Source of the DNA: JAPLSN01 sp964482955
GTDB taxonomy: Bacteria > Spirochaetota > Spirochaetia > Treponematales > UBA12059
Direction: 5' to 3'
Assembly (NCBI GenBank): GCA_964482955.1
Contig: CAYZZW010000034.1
Span: forward strand, 1 to 35,096
DNA length: 35,096 bases
In this document: positions 15,023 through 22,414 of the stretch, in pieces
Layout of the letters: every line of letters begins with the position of its first letter
Numbering within the stretch: position 1 is the first letter of the stretch
Notes under the pieces: generated by a model
Seen by the model: only the letters and a program-made list of their open reading frames with translations
Database searches by the model: none
What the model was told of the DNA's origin: nothing
Position numbers and translations under genes: made by a program

Positions 15023-16204
15023 CTAGTCGGCGTAATCCACGCCGGGCATCGCGAAGCCGTGGGCCTGCAGGAAATCGCGTCGGAAGCCTTCGAGGTCGAC
15101 GAGTGACGCGACGTTTTCGGAGTTGACCGCGCCGAGGACACGCGCCGTCTCGGACTGCACGTCCTCGCGGAGTTCGAGGTCGTCGATGCGGACGCGGCCG
15201 GCTTCGTCGACGGGCACGACTTTCGGGCCGTAGAGGCGCTCGCGGAAGAGGCGCAGGATCTGGTCGAGGCAGTCCTCGTGGACGCCCTTCTCTTTCATCA
15301 CCTTGTAGAGCGCCGAGACGTAGAGCGGTATCGTGGGGATGACCGCGCTCGCCCGCGTGACGAGCGCCTTGTTCACCGACACGTACGCCGCCCCGCCGAT
15401 CGGGCGGAGGGAAGAAGTCAGTTCCTTCGCCGTGCGCTCGAGATGCTCCTTGGCTTTTCCGAGCGTGCCGGAGCGGTAGAGCGGCCAAGTGCGCTCGGGG
15501 CCGATGTAGGAATACGCGACCGTGAGCGCGCCGCGCGACAGGAGCTTCGCGCTTGACAGCGCGTCGATCCAGAGCTTCCAGTCTTCGCCGCCCATCACCT
15601 TGACGGTGTCCGCGGCTTCGGCTTCGTTGGCCGGCTCGATGCTGGCCTGCGAGAGCGAACCGTTCCACACGTCGACGTTGAGCCCTTGGTAGGGCGCGCC
15701 GAGCGGCTTCAGGGCCGAGCGGTACATGACGCCGGTCTTCGGGTCGACGCGCACGGGCGACGCGAGCGAATAGACGACGAGGTCGAACGAAAGGCCTTTT
15801 TCGCGCGCGAGCGCGATGACCGCGTCGCGCGTGGCGTCCGAAAAGGCGTCCGCGTTGAGCGAGTACGCGCGGATGCCGTCCGTGTCGGCTTCCCGGTCGA
15901 AGGCGATGGTCGTGTGCCAGCCCGGCGTGTCCTGGCGCTTTTCGTCGGGCGAGCGCTCGAACGACACGGACACGGTGGTCGCGCCGTAGCAGTACGAAGA
16001 GACGGCGCGGCTCGCGAGGCCGTAGCCCATGGAGCCGCCGAGGAGCAGCACCGTCTTCGGCGCCGGGCGGGCGCCCGCTACGGCGGCGGCGGAGACGAGC
16101 GAGGCGGCTTCCGCCTTCGCCCGTTCCTTCCAGGCGCGGACGAAGGCGGCGCACCCGGCGGGACTGCAGTTGAAGCAGATGTTCCCGCGGATCATCGGCT
16201 TCAC
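15023..16204 (-). CDS. fabV: Enoyl-ACP / trans-2-enoyl-CoA reductase FabV
   Basis: A 393-residue NADH-dependent reductase that removes the double bond in the last step of fatty acid elongation. FabV replaces FabI in some bacteria; the Treponema enzyme is known as trans-2-enoyl-CoA reductase. Residues 2-20 (K-P-M-I-R-G-N-I-C-F-N-C-S-P-A-G-C) are the classic N-terminus. The cofactor loop is L-L-L-G-G-S-M-G-Y-G-L-A-S-R (residues about 53-66). The active-site Y-x8-K motif is Tyr243...Lys252 within S-Y-I-G-P-E-R-T-W-P-L-Y-R-S-G-T-L-G-K-A-K. Start choice: GTG at 16204, with GAGGA 9 bp upstream and a GTGA overlap with the fabZ stop; the longer ATG at 16237 would add residues not found in the family. 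Last gene of fabH-F-Z-V. FabV is largely triclosan-insensitive, as known for the family. Confidence 0.95.
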   Translation of the reverse strand: MKPMIRGNICFNCSPAGCAAFVRAWKERAKAEAASLVSAAAVAGARPAPKTVLLLGGSMGYGLASRAVSSYCYGATTVSVSFERSPDEKRQDTPGWHTTIAFDREADTDGIRAYSLNADAFSDATRDAVIALAREKGLSFDLVVYSLASPVRVDPKTGVMYRSALKPLGAPYQGLNVDVWNGSLSQASIEPANEAEAADTVKVMGGEDWKLWIDALSSAKLLSRGALTVAYSYIGPERTWPLYRSGTLGKAKEHLERTAKELTSSLRPIGGAAYVSVNKALVTRASAVIPTIPLYVSALYKVMKEKGVHEDCLDQILRLFRERLYGPKVVPVDEAGRVRIDDLELREDVQSETARVLGAVNSENVASLVDLEGFRRDFLQAHGFAMPGVDYAD

Positions 16205-16656
16205 GACTTCGGTTCCTCCCCGATCATGCAGAGCCACTCGGCTTCGACGGCGAGCTCGCCGTTCACGTAGCCCTTGCCCGATTGCTTGATGGCGCGGTTC
16301 GAGGCGCGGAGCGTCTCCACGCGCGACTCGAAGAGGTCGCCGGGGCGGACTTGCCTGCGGAATTTCACCTTGTCGACGCTCGCGAGGAAGAAGAGCCCCG
16401 ACGAGAGGACGCCGGTCTTCTTGAGCCCCGCGCCGCCGGCCTGCGCCATCGTCTCGATGAGGATGACGCCGGGCACGACGGGATACGACGGAAAGTGTCC
16501 CTTGAAGAAGAAGTCGTCGTCGCGGAAGCGGCGCCAGCCCCGGAAGGAGTCGCCGTCGGCCTCGACGGCGTCGACGAAGAGGAACGGTTCGCGGTGCGGG
16601 AGGAGGGTCTTCACCTCTTCGTACGCCGCCTCGTCGCGCGTTTCGGACGGGGCCAT
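16201..16656 (-). CDS. fabZ: 3-hydroxyacyl-ACP dehydratase FabZ-like hot-dog protein
   Basis: A 151-residue hot-dog-fold dehydratase that converts 3-hydroxyacyl-ACP to trans-2-enoyl-ACP in the cytoplasm. The active-site helix region reads G-H-F-P-S-Y-P-V-V-P-G-V-I-L-I-E-T-M-A-Q, with catalytic His54 and Glu68 at the expected 14-residue distance. The N-terminal L-L-P-H-R-E-P-F-L-F-V-D is also typical. Its ATG shares a base with the fabF stop (TGATG), and its TGA overlaps the fabV GTG, so translation is coupled on both sides. Placed between the condensing enzyme and the enoyl reductase, it makes a consecutive condensation-dehydration-reduction cassette; the ketoreductase FabG is missing here. 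It is a little divergent from housekeeping FabZ, so a pathway-specific role cannot be excluded. Confidence 0.9.
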   Translation of the reverse strand: MAPSETRDEAAYEEVKTLLPHREPFLFVDAVEADGDSFRGWRRFRDDDFFFKGHFPSYPVVPGVILIETMAQAGGAGLKKTGVLSSGLFFLASVDKVKFRRQVRPGDLFESRVETLRASNRAIKQSGKGYVNGELAVEAEWLCMIGEEPKS

Positions 16657-17891
16657 CAGGCTTTCCTGAGGACGAGCACGCCGTTGTGGCCGCCGAAGCC
16701 GAGCGAGCCGGAGGCGGCCACGTCGATCTTTCCGGGGACGCCCTTGTTCGGGACGTAATCGAGGTCGCAGGCCGGATCCGGATTTTCGAGATTGATCGTC
16801 GGCGGGTAGAAACCGTCCATGATCGCCTTGGCGCAGATGATGGCCTCGATGGCGCCGGCGGCCGCGATGAGGTGTCCGGTCATGCTCTTCGTGGAGCTGA
16901 TCTTCATCTTCTTCGCGTGGTCGCCGAAGGCCTTCTTGACCATGAGGGTCTCGGTCGGGTCGTTGATCTGCGTCGACGTGCCGTGGGCGTTGTAGTACTG
17001 GACGTCCTCGGGCTTCACGTCGGCGTCGGCGAGCGCGAGGGTGATGGCGCGGGCGCCGCCCTGCCCTTCGGGGTCCGGCGAGGTGAGGTGGTAGGCGTCG
17101 CACGAGGCGCCGTATCCCGCGAGCTCGACGAGCGCCTTCGCGCCGCGCTTCTTCGCGTGCTCTTCGCTCTCGAGGACGAGGATGCCGGCGCCTTCGCCGA
17201 TGATGAAGCCGTCGCGGTCCTTGTCGAAGGGGCGGCAGGCGTGGGCCGGATCGTCGTTGCGGGTGGAGAGGGCCTTGAGCATGCAGAAGCCGCCGACGGC
17301 GAACTCGGAGAGCGCCGCCTCGGTGCCGCCCGTCACGACGACGTCGGCGCGGCCGGCGCGGATCATGTCCAGGGCCTGGCCGATGGCGTCCGTGCCGCTC
17401 GCGCACGCGGTGACCGCGGTGTACGCCGGGCCGTGGATGCCCAGGCGCATGGCGACGTTGCCGGAGGCTTCGTTCGCGATCATGAGGGGCACGGTCATGG
17501 GCAGCATGCGGCCGGGGCCGGATTCGAGGAGCTTCCGGTAGGACTCCTGGAAGATCTCGATGCCGCCGATGCCGTTGCCGATCACGCACGCGACGCGTTC
17601 GGTCGGGACGCCGGCGCCCTCGAGCCCGGACTGCTTCCACGCCTGCACGGCCGCGGCGACGGCGAACTGAGTGAAGAGCGCCATCTTGCGCGCTTCCTTC
17701 TTGTCCATGTAGAGCGAGACGTCGAAACCCTTCACTTCCGCGCCGATGCGCGCGTCGAAGTTCGCGGCGTCGAAACGGGTGATGGGGCCGATGCCGTTCA
17801 TGCCGGCCTTGATGTTGTTCCAGAAGGAATCCAGATCGCTGCCGACGGGACTCACGACGCCCATGCCGGTGACGACGACTTTGGTCTTCAT
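16656..17891 (-). CDS. fabF: 3-oxoacyl-ACP synthase II FabF
   Basis: A 411-residue condensing enzyme (KAS II) that elongates acyl-ACP with malonyl-ACP. The catalytic triad is at the same positions as in E. coli FabF: Cys163 in T-A-C-A-S-G, His303 in N-A-H-G-T-S-T, and His340 in S-M-T-G-H. Other signatures are V-V-V-T-G-M-G-V-V-S-P-V-G at the start, P-F-D-K-D-R-D-G-F-I-I-G-E-G-A, and the C-terminal S-L-G-F-G-G-H-N. Length is normal. The ATG has GGAGGAG 5 bp upstream. It lies 54 bp after fabH and overlaps fabZ by one base. A complete housekeeping-type enzyme. Confidence 0.96.
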   Translation of the reverse strand: MKTKVVVTGMGVVSPVGSDLDSFWNNIKAGMNGIGPITRFDAANFDARIGAEVKGFDVSLYMDKKEARKMALFTQFAVAAAVQAWKQSGLEGAGVPTERVACVIGNGIGGIEIFQESYRKLLESGPGRMLPMTVPLMIANEASGNVAMRLGIHGPAYTAVTACASGTDAIGQALDMIRAGRADVVVTGGTEAALSEFAVGGFCMLKALSTRNDDPAHACRPFDKDRDGFIIGEGAGILVLESEEHAKKRGAKALVELAGYGASCDAYHLTSPDPEGQGGARAITLALADADVKPEDVQYYNAHGTSTQINDPTETLMVKKAFGDHAKKMKISSTKSMTGHLIAAAGAIEAIICAKAIMDGFYPPTINLENPDPACDLDYVPNKGVPGKIDVAASGSLGFGGHNGVLVLRKA

Positions 17892-17945
17892 ATGTTCTCC
17901 TCCGTAGCGCCCTTGCGGGCGTTCAGTATCGCGTTGCGCGTCGGG

Positions 17946-18923
17946 TCAGAAACGGATGACGGAGCCGCCGTAGGTGAGGCCGGCGCCGAAACCCATCGTC
18001 ATGACGAGATCGCCCTTGTTGATCAGTCCCTTGTCGAGCATCTCCGCGAACGCGATGGGGATGGACGCCGCCGACGTGTTCGCGTATTCCTCGATGTTCA
18101 TGTAGAAGCGCGACTCGGGGATGCCGAAGCGCTTGGCCGCCGCCTGCACGATGCGCAGGTTGGCCTGGTGCGGCACGATCCACTTGAAGTCGTCGAGCTT
18201 GTAGCCGGTGACGTGCAGCATGCGCTCGATGAGCACCGTGATCGACTTGACCGCGAAGCTGTACACCGCCTTGCCGTCCATGACTATGCGAGGCGTCGCG
18301 GGGGCCGCCCGCTCGAACGCCTTGTCGCGGAGCGGCTGCTCGAGGTAGAGGGACTTCGCGCCGGCGCCGTCCGCGCCGAGTATCGTCTTGAGTATACCCG
18401 TGTCCGCCTCTTCCGTGTAGGAGAGGACCGCCGCGCCGGCGCCGTCGCCGAAAAGCACGCACGAGCCGCGGTCGTCCCAGTCGACGAGGCGCGACAGCGT
18501 CTCCACGCCGATCACGAGGGCGTTGCGGCCCTTCCGCGTCTCGAGCATGCCCGCGGCCACGTCGAGGCCGTACACGAAGCCCGTGCAGCCCGCGACGATG
18601 TCCAGGGCGGCGCAGCCGTGGGCGCCGATCTTGTCCTGCACGATGCAGGCGGTCGAGGGAAAGCCGAGATAGTCGGGCGACGCGCTGGCGAGCACGATGA
18701 CGTCGATCTCGTGCGGGCCGATCCCGGCCTTGGCCAGGGCGCGGCGGGCGGCTTCGGCGGCGAGGTCGCTCGACATGACGCCGTCTTCGGCGAGATGGCG
18801 GGCGCCGATGCCCGTGTGCGAGCGGATCCACTCGTCGGTCGTCTCCACGCGCGACTGCAGGTCGTCGTTCGTCATTTTCCGTTCGGGAACGCAGTATCCC
18901 ATCGATCTGATGTAAGCCGGCAT
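17946..18923 (-). CDS. fabH: 3-oxoacyl-ACP synthase III FabH
   Basis: A 325-residue KAS III that starts fatty acid synthesis by condensing acetyl-CoA (or a branched acyl-CoA) with malonyl-ACP. The triad is Cys113 (V-A-G-C-T-G-F), His252 (V-P-H-Q-A-N-L-R) and Asn282 (E-Y-A-N-T-S-A-A-S). The end, G-F-G-A-G-L-T-Y-G-G-S, is the usual C-terminal signature. The start M-P-A-Y-I-R-S-M-G-Y at 18923 is fixed by GAGGAGG 5 bp upstream; the reading frame continues upstream as non-conserved sequence across the promoter and repeat array, which is rejected. It is the first gene of the fabH-F-Z-V operon, behind tandem promoters with TGTCA/TGACA half-sites. Confidence 0.96.
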   Translation of the reverse strand: MPAYIRSMGYCVPERKMTNDDLQSRVETTDEWIRSHTGIGARHLAEDGVMSSDLAAEAARRALAKAGIGPHEIDVIVLASASPDYLGFPSTACIVQDKIGAHGCAALDIVAGCTGFVYGLDVAAGMLETRKGRNALVIGVETLSRLVDWDDRGSCVLFGDGAGAAVLSYTEEADTGILKTILGADGAGAKSLYLEQPLRDKAFERAAPATPRIVMDGKAVYSFAVKSITVLIERMLHVTGYKLDDFKWIVPHQANLRIVQAAAKRFGIPESRFYMNIEEYANTSAASIPIAFAEMLDKGLINKGDLVMTMGFGAGLTYGGSVIRF

Positions 18924-19033
18924 GATCGCCTCCTCGGGCTTTCGCGCACGCGGATCCGACTCCGTGTCGTGTCGCGATTTTCGGTTCGCGACGGTTTGAC
19001 AGGCTCGGTTCCCGACACGTTTCAAGTTTCCTG

Positions 19034-19063
19034 CGGAAATCAATAAAAAAAGCGCGATTTCCG
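19034..19063 (-). promoter_or_regulatory. Stem-loop in the fabH leader
   Basis: A perfect 8-bp inverted repeat CGGAAATC/GATTTCCG (19034-19041 and 19056-19063) with a 14-base loop rich in T on the sense strand. It lies inside the 5' leader of the fabH transcript, about 110 bp before the start. Possible attenuation or mRNA stability element; no known riboswitch class is recognisable. Confidence 0.4.
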
Positions 19064-19077
19064 TTTCGATCCCGGGT

Positions 19078-19133
19078 ATTCTGACAAGATCGAATACACG
19101 TGTCAATATGACACAACTGTAAATAACTGTCAA
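19078..19133 (-). promoter_or_regulatory. Tandem fabH promoters with TGTCA/TGACA half-sites
   Basis: Two perfect TTGACA -35 boxes occur on the minus strand. The upstream one (19133-19128) pairs with CATATT (19110-19105) and the downstream one (19106-19101) with CAGAAT (19083-19078); both spacers are 17 bp. TGTCA and TGACA half-sites recur, including the inverted pair TGTCA-ATA-TGACA (19101-19113), plus a TTGTCA further on. This layout suggests a dimeric regulator of fatty acid synthesis, which I cannot name. Confidence 0.55.
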
Positions 19134-19162
19134 ATTGAAGCTGCGCTGGTAACACCCGTCCA

Positions 19163-19292
19163 TGGTGTCAGACACCACGTCCCTGGTGTCTGACACCAGA
19201 AGTAGGTGGTGCCTGGCACCCGGCGGGCAGAGGTGCCTGGCACCCGGCGGGCAGAGGTGCCTGGCACCCGGCGGGCAGGGGTGCCTGGCACC
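19163..19292. repeat. Array of GGTGCCTGGCACC / GGTGTCTGACACC palindromes with 24-bp period
   Basis: Two TGGTGTC-GACACCA-type palindromes (19163-19177 and 19183-19199) are followed by four copies of the palindrome GGTGCCTGGCACC at 19208, 19232, 19256 and 19280. The last four are separated by an 11-bp spacer CGGCGGGCAGA (third spacer varies), giving an exact 24-bp period. The array lies directly after the histidine kinase stop and upstream of the fabH promoters. It is too short and too palindromic for CRISPR; it resembles REP-type extragenic palindromes. Confidence 0.9.
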
Positions 19293-19302
19293 GCCGGCGG
19301 AC

Positions 19303-21084
19303 TCAGGGGCGGACGGGAAGTTCGATTCTGAACACGACCGGGTCGGTCGAAGCAAGGAAAAGGCGGCCGCCGTGCCGGCGTTCGACGATGTCCTTCGAAA
19401 CGGACAAACCGAGACCGGTGCCCGCGTCGCCGCCCCGCGCGCTGAAAAAGGGCTCGAAAATCCGGTCGGAAAGCGATTCCGGGATCGTCGGGCCGTCGTT
19501 CATGATCTCGCAAAAGACGGTCCCCTCGCCAGAGCCGGTCATGACCGTGACGACGCCCCGCGCTTCGGATCCACGCTCGCGGATCGACTGCACGGCGTTC
19601 GTCACGAGATTGAGGAGGACCTGGTCGATCTCGCGGCCGCGCGCCCTGACCGGGGGGAGTTCCGCGAGCCTCCGTTCCACGCGGATCGAACCGCGCCACT
19701 CGCCCCGGCACAGGGCCAGGGTCGCTTCGACGCCCGCGTTCAGGTCGTACGGTTCGGGCAAGGCGTCCGGACGCTCCTGCCGCGACAGGAAGAGGAGCGA
19801 CTTGACGGTCGCCTCGATGCGGTCGAGGCCTTCCTCGAGTCCCGCGCCGATGAAGTCGATTTCCTTGGCATCGGGCGCTCCCGGGGGAAGGGAACGGGAC
19901 ACCAGCGTCCGGAGGGAGCGCAGGTCGCTCCGGATATAGCCGAGCGGGTTGTTGATCTCGTGCGCGACTCCCGCGGTGAGGATGCCGACGGCGGCGAGTT
20001 TTTCCTGTCGGAGGAGCCCGGTCCGCGCGCGATCCAGTTCGGCTTCGAGGCGCACCCGGGACGTCACGTCCTCCGCCGTGAAGACCGAAATCTTCCCGTG
20101 CCGGGCCGAGGCGTGGAGCCGCCACGAGAGGGACTCCCGTCCGAGATCCACGACGCCACCCGCGAGGCCGGGATCGCTAATCCCGGCCTCGCGGGCGCCG
20201 AAGCCGATCGTTTCAAAGAAGGCCGAAAGCCGCCCGTACGAGCCCGCGGGCCGTCCGACGCAGATGGAGTCGAGCCCGAAGAGGGCGTCCGCCGCGGCGT
20301 TGTGGTCCACGACGCGGAGTCCGGCGTCGACGGCGACGATCGCCATCCTGAGCTCCTGCACGATCACCGCCCGCGCCACCGGCATCACGAAGACGAGCCT
20401 GGCGAGATAGAGGCCGAACGCGAACAGGATGCCCGCGAAGGCGAAGCCGAGGGGGGTGAAGTCCTTTTGCAGGTGCGGAACGAAGCCCAGGTTGTTCACG
20501 GCGTTCGGCACGCCCGGCAGGAGGGCGCCGACGAGCACCAGAACCGACTGCCGATGGTGCTGGCGGGCGCTTTTCAGGAAGGACAGGAACACGAGCGCCG
20601 TGCCGAACGCGACGCAGCCCCACGAATAGGTGGCGAGCACCCAAAAGCCCGGACCGTGCCCGGCGCGGAGGACCGAGAAGCCCCCCGATTCCCGGAAGGC
20701 GATGTCCGTCCAGACGAGGCGATGGAGGTCGTTCGTCATGGCGAAGAGGAACAGGGCGGTCGGGACGATGACGGCGACTCCGACGAGACGCCGATCCACG
20801 AAGGTGATCCAGCCGGTGAAACGCAGGCAGAAGGACAGCCAGGCCATCGGCAGGGCGAGGAAGCCCACGTACTCGAGCTTCGCGAACAGGTAGGTCCATG
20901 GCCCGGCCGGGGCGGCCAGCTCGGCGAGGCTCGTCGCGAGGAGGAACACGGACAGGGCGAGGATGGCCAACACGGGTTGCGCGGTCAGCTCCTTCCGGTA
21001 CGGAAGGACGGCGATGAACGCGGCGACGCAGAGCAGCGCGAGCGCGGGGGCGGCGGCCAGGAAGACGCGGAACTCGGGGATCAT
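19303..21084 (-). CDS. Membrane histidine kinase with 7TM N-terminal region and PAS-like domain
   Basis: A 593-residue sensor kinase. The N-terminal 235 residues hold about seven hydrophobic helices in the arrangement of the HisKA_7TM sensor region (W-L-S-F-C-L-R-F-T-G, T-N-D-L-H-R-L-V-W). Residues about 240-345 look like a divergent PAS domain (I-V-A-V-D-A-G-L-R-V-V-D-H-N-A-A-A). HisKA follows with the H-box G-V-A-H-E-I-N-N-P (His375). The ATPase domain has the N-box (L-L-N-L-V-T-N-A-V-Q-S-I), an F-box-like I-F-E-P-F-F-S, and the G-box G-T-G-L-G-L-S. Length and layout are complete. The ATG overlaps the upstream gene's stop by ATGA, so it is co-translated with the response regulator-phosphatase, its likely partner. 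The ligand sensed by the 7TM region is unknown. Confidence 0.9.
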   Translation of the reverse strand: MIPEFRVFLAAAPALALLCVAAFIAVLPYRKELTAQPVLAILALSVFLLATSLAELAAPAGPWTYLFAKLEYVGFLALPMAWLSFCLRFTGWITFVDRRLVGVAVIVPTALFLFAMTNDLHRLVWTDIAFRESGGFSVLRAGHGPGFWVLATYSWGCVAFGTALVFLSFLKSARQHHRQSVLVLVGALLPGVPNAVNNLGFVPHLQKDFTPLGFAFAGILFAFGLYLARLVFVMPVARAVIVQELRMAIVAVDAGLRVVDHNAAADALFGLDSICVGRPAGSYGRLSAFFETIGFGAREAGISDPGLAGGVVDLGRESLSWRLHASARHGKISVFTAEDVTSRVRLEAELDRARTGLLRQEKLAAVGILTAGVAHEINNPLGYIRSDLRSLRTLVSRSLPPGAPDAKEIDFIGAGLEEGLDRIEATVKSLLFLSRQERPDALPEPYDLNAGVEATLALCRGEWRGSIRVERRLAELPPVRARGREIDQVLLNLVTNAVQSIRERGSEARGVVTVMTGSGEGTVFCEIMNDGPTIPESLSDRIFEPFFSARGGDAGTGLGLSVSKDIVERRHGGRLFLASTDPVVFRIELPVRP

Positions 21085-22253
21085 GCGGGTCCGGGGATCA
21101 GCCGCTCCACGCGGAGCACGGTCACGTCGTCCGAGAAGGCCGCGCCCGGCAGGAGCGGCTTGAAGCGTTCGACGGCTTCGGCGGCGCGCGACGAAGCGCA
21201 GGCTTCGATGGCGGCGGCCAGCTCCGGACCGTCGAGACACCACGCCGACCTCACCGATTCGGTCAGGCCGTCCGTGTGGCAGAAGACGAGGTCGCCCGGC
21301 AGGAATTCGGCGGAACCCGAGGCGAAGCCCTGTCCGGGGACGGCGCCGAGCGCGGTATTGCCCGTGTGGAGCGGCGTCGCCCGGCCGCCCCGCAGGAGCC
21401 AGGCCGGCGGCTGCCCCGCGGTCGCGAACGACAGGCGGTCCGCGTCGGGGTCGAAACGGATCGCCGTCATCGCCATGAGGAGTTCCGGCGAGGACGCGAC
21501 CATGGCGCAGAAGCGGTCGTTGATCGCCGCGAGGAAGCGGCCCGGATCGAGGAGAAGCCGGGGATCCGCCTCGGCCGCCCAGCCGATCGCGGCCGTCGCC
21601 ATGGCGGCGACCATGGCCGGTTTCGGCCCGTGGCCCGCGACGTCGCCGACTACCGCGAGGCACCCGCCCGCGCCGTCGTCGAGGATGCGGTAGAAATCGC
21701 CTCCGCAGTGGTAGACGTCGTGGGGCAGGAACGCGACGTCCACGTCGAGCTTCGCGAAGGAGGGCGCGGCGTGCGCGAAGAGCGCCCGCTGGAAGTCCCC
21801 GGCCGATTCGAGCATGCCGTCCAGTTCGCGCCTCAACCGGGCGTTTTCCGTCCGGAGGGACCAGGCCGAGAGCGCGCGTTCGACTTCGGCGACGAGATGG
21901 TCCCGCGACCAGGGCTTGAAAAGGAGGCTCATGATGGACGTGGAGACGGCTTTCTGGATGTCGGGAATGTCGACGTAAGCCGTGAGCAGGATGGTCTGGA
22001 TGTCCTTGCCCGCCTGTCGCACCTTCGCGAGGAGGTCGCTGCCGTTCATGCCCGGCATGCGGAGGTCGGAGATGACGAGGAAGACGCCCTCCGGATGGGA
22101 GCTCACCCAATCGACGCATTCCCGCGGATCGGTGAAGACGCGGACCGAAAACGGGCGCTCGGCGAATTCGAGGGACAGCTCCCGTTCGAGCGAAGCGCCC
22201 ACCCGGACTTCGTCGTCCACGATCACGAGTTCTGGCAATTGCGCGACTGACAC
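21081..22253 (-). CDS. Response regulator with PP2C (SpoIIE/RsbU-type) serine phosphatase output
   Basis: A 390-residue signalling protein. Residues about 5-125 are a receiver domain: V-I-V-D-D-E acidic pocket, phospho-acceptor Asp63 in V-I-S-D-L-R-M-P-G-M-N-G, Thr in L-L-T-A-Y, and Lys in L-F-K-P-W. A short coiled-coil linker (T-E-N-A-R-L-R-R-E-L) leads to a SpoIIE-type PP2C domain with G-G-D-F-Y (metal ligand), V-V-G-D-V-A-G-H-G (second metal site), T-A-G-Q-P-P and the terminal F-S-D-D-V-T-V. Such proteins usually dephosphorylate an anti-anti-sigma factor in a partner-switching cascade. The GTG at 22253 is chosen: GGAGG lies 5 bp upstream, and an in-frame TTG at 22334 would lie on the -35 box. 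It heads the two-gene operon with the 7TM kinase. Confidence 0.9.
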   Translation of the reverse strand: MSVAQLPELVIVDDEVRVGASLERELSLEFAERPFSVRVFTDPRECVDWVSSHPEGVFLVISDLRMPGMNGSDLLAKVRQAGKDIQTILLTAYVDIPDIQKAVSTSIMSLLFKPWSRDHLVAEVERALSAWSLRTENARLRRELDGMLESAGDFQRALFAHAAPSFAKLDVDVAFLPHDVYHCGGDFYRILDDGAGGCLAVVGDVAGHGPKPAMVAAMATAAIGWAAEADPRLLLDPGRFLAAINDRFCAMVASSPELLMAMTAIRFDPDADRLSFATAGQPPAWLLRGGRATPLHTGNTALGAVPGQGFASGSAEFLPGDLVFCHTDGLTESVRSAWCLDGPELAAAIEACASSRAAEAVERFKPLLPGAAFSDDVTVLRVERLIPGPA

Positions 22254-22305
22254 GGCGCCCTCCGGTGCATCCACGACGGACAAGTCGATGAAACCTCGTC
22301 CGCGC

Positions 22306-22334
22306 AGTCTATACCTGTCGGCTAAACCGGTCAA
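22306..22334 (-). promoter_or_regulatory. Promoter of the PP2C/histidine kinase operon
   Basis: On the minus strand TTGACC (22334-22329) and TAGACT (22311-22306) are 17 bp apart. An overlapping TATAGA would give a 15-bp spacer. Predicted transcription start is near 22300, about 45 bp before the GTG start. The region is shared with the divergent rsmG promoter. Confidence 0.55.
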
Positions 22335-22378
22335 TAAAAGCGATCCGCGGGCAGGCTTCCCGAAAAACGCTTCGCGTG

Positions 22379-22414
22379 TCGACGTACCGATGAAGGTATC
22401 GGTATAATCCCCCC
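22379..22414 (+). promoter_or_regulatory. rsmG promoter, apparently leaderless, with overlapping inverted repeat
   Basis: A perfect -10 TATAAT (22403-22408) ends six bases before the GTG start; TCGACG (22379-22384) is a partial -35 with 18 bp spacing. An inverted repeat TACCGAT-N6-ATCGGTA (22385-22391 and 22398-22404) reaches into the -10, a plausible repressor site. There is no Shine-Dalgarno. Confidence 0.6.

Noticed and set aside
16686..19046. 786-codon open frame on the plus strand
   Set aside because: Runs opposite fabF and fabH, whose catalytic residues are all conserved; the translation is low-complexity.
19208..19292. Regular 24-bp repeats as a CRISPR array
   Set aside because: The spacers are identical, only 11 bp long, the repeat is a full palindrome and there are no cas genes.
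17946..19355. Longer FabH reading frame extending through the promoter and palindrome array
   Set aside because: The added residues translate the GTGCCTGGCAC repeats and the AT-rich promoter; the family N-terminus starts at 18923 behind GAGGAGG.
22254..22334. TTG start giving a 27-residue longer receiver-PP2C protein
   Set aside because: The TTG lies on the -35 box of the predicted promoter and the extra residues are not part of a receiver domain; GTG at 22253 has a GGAGG.
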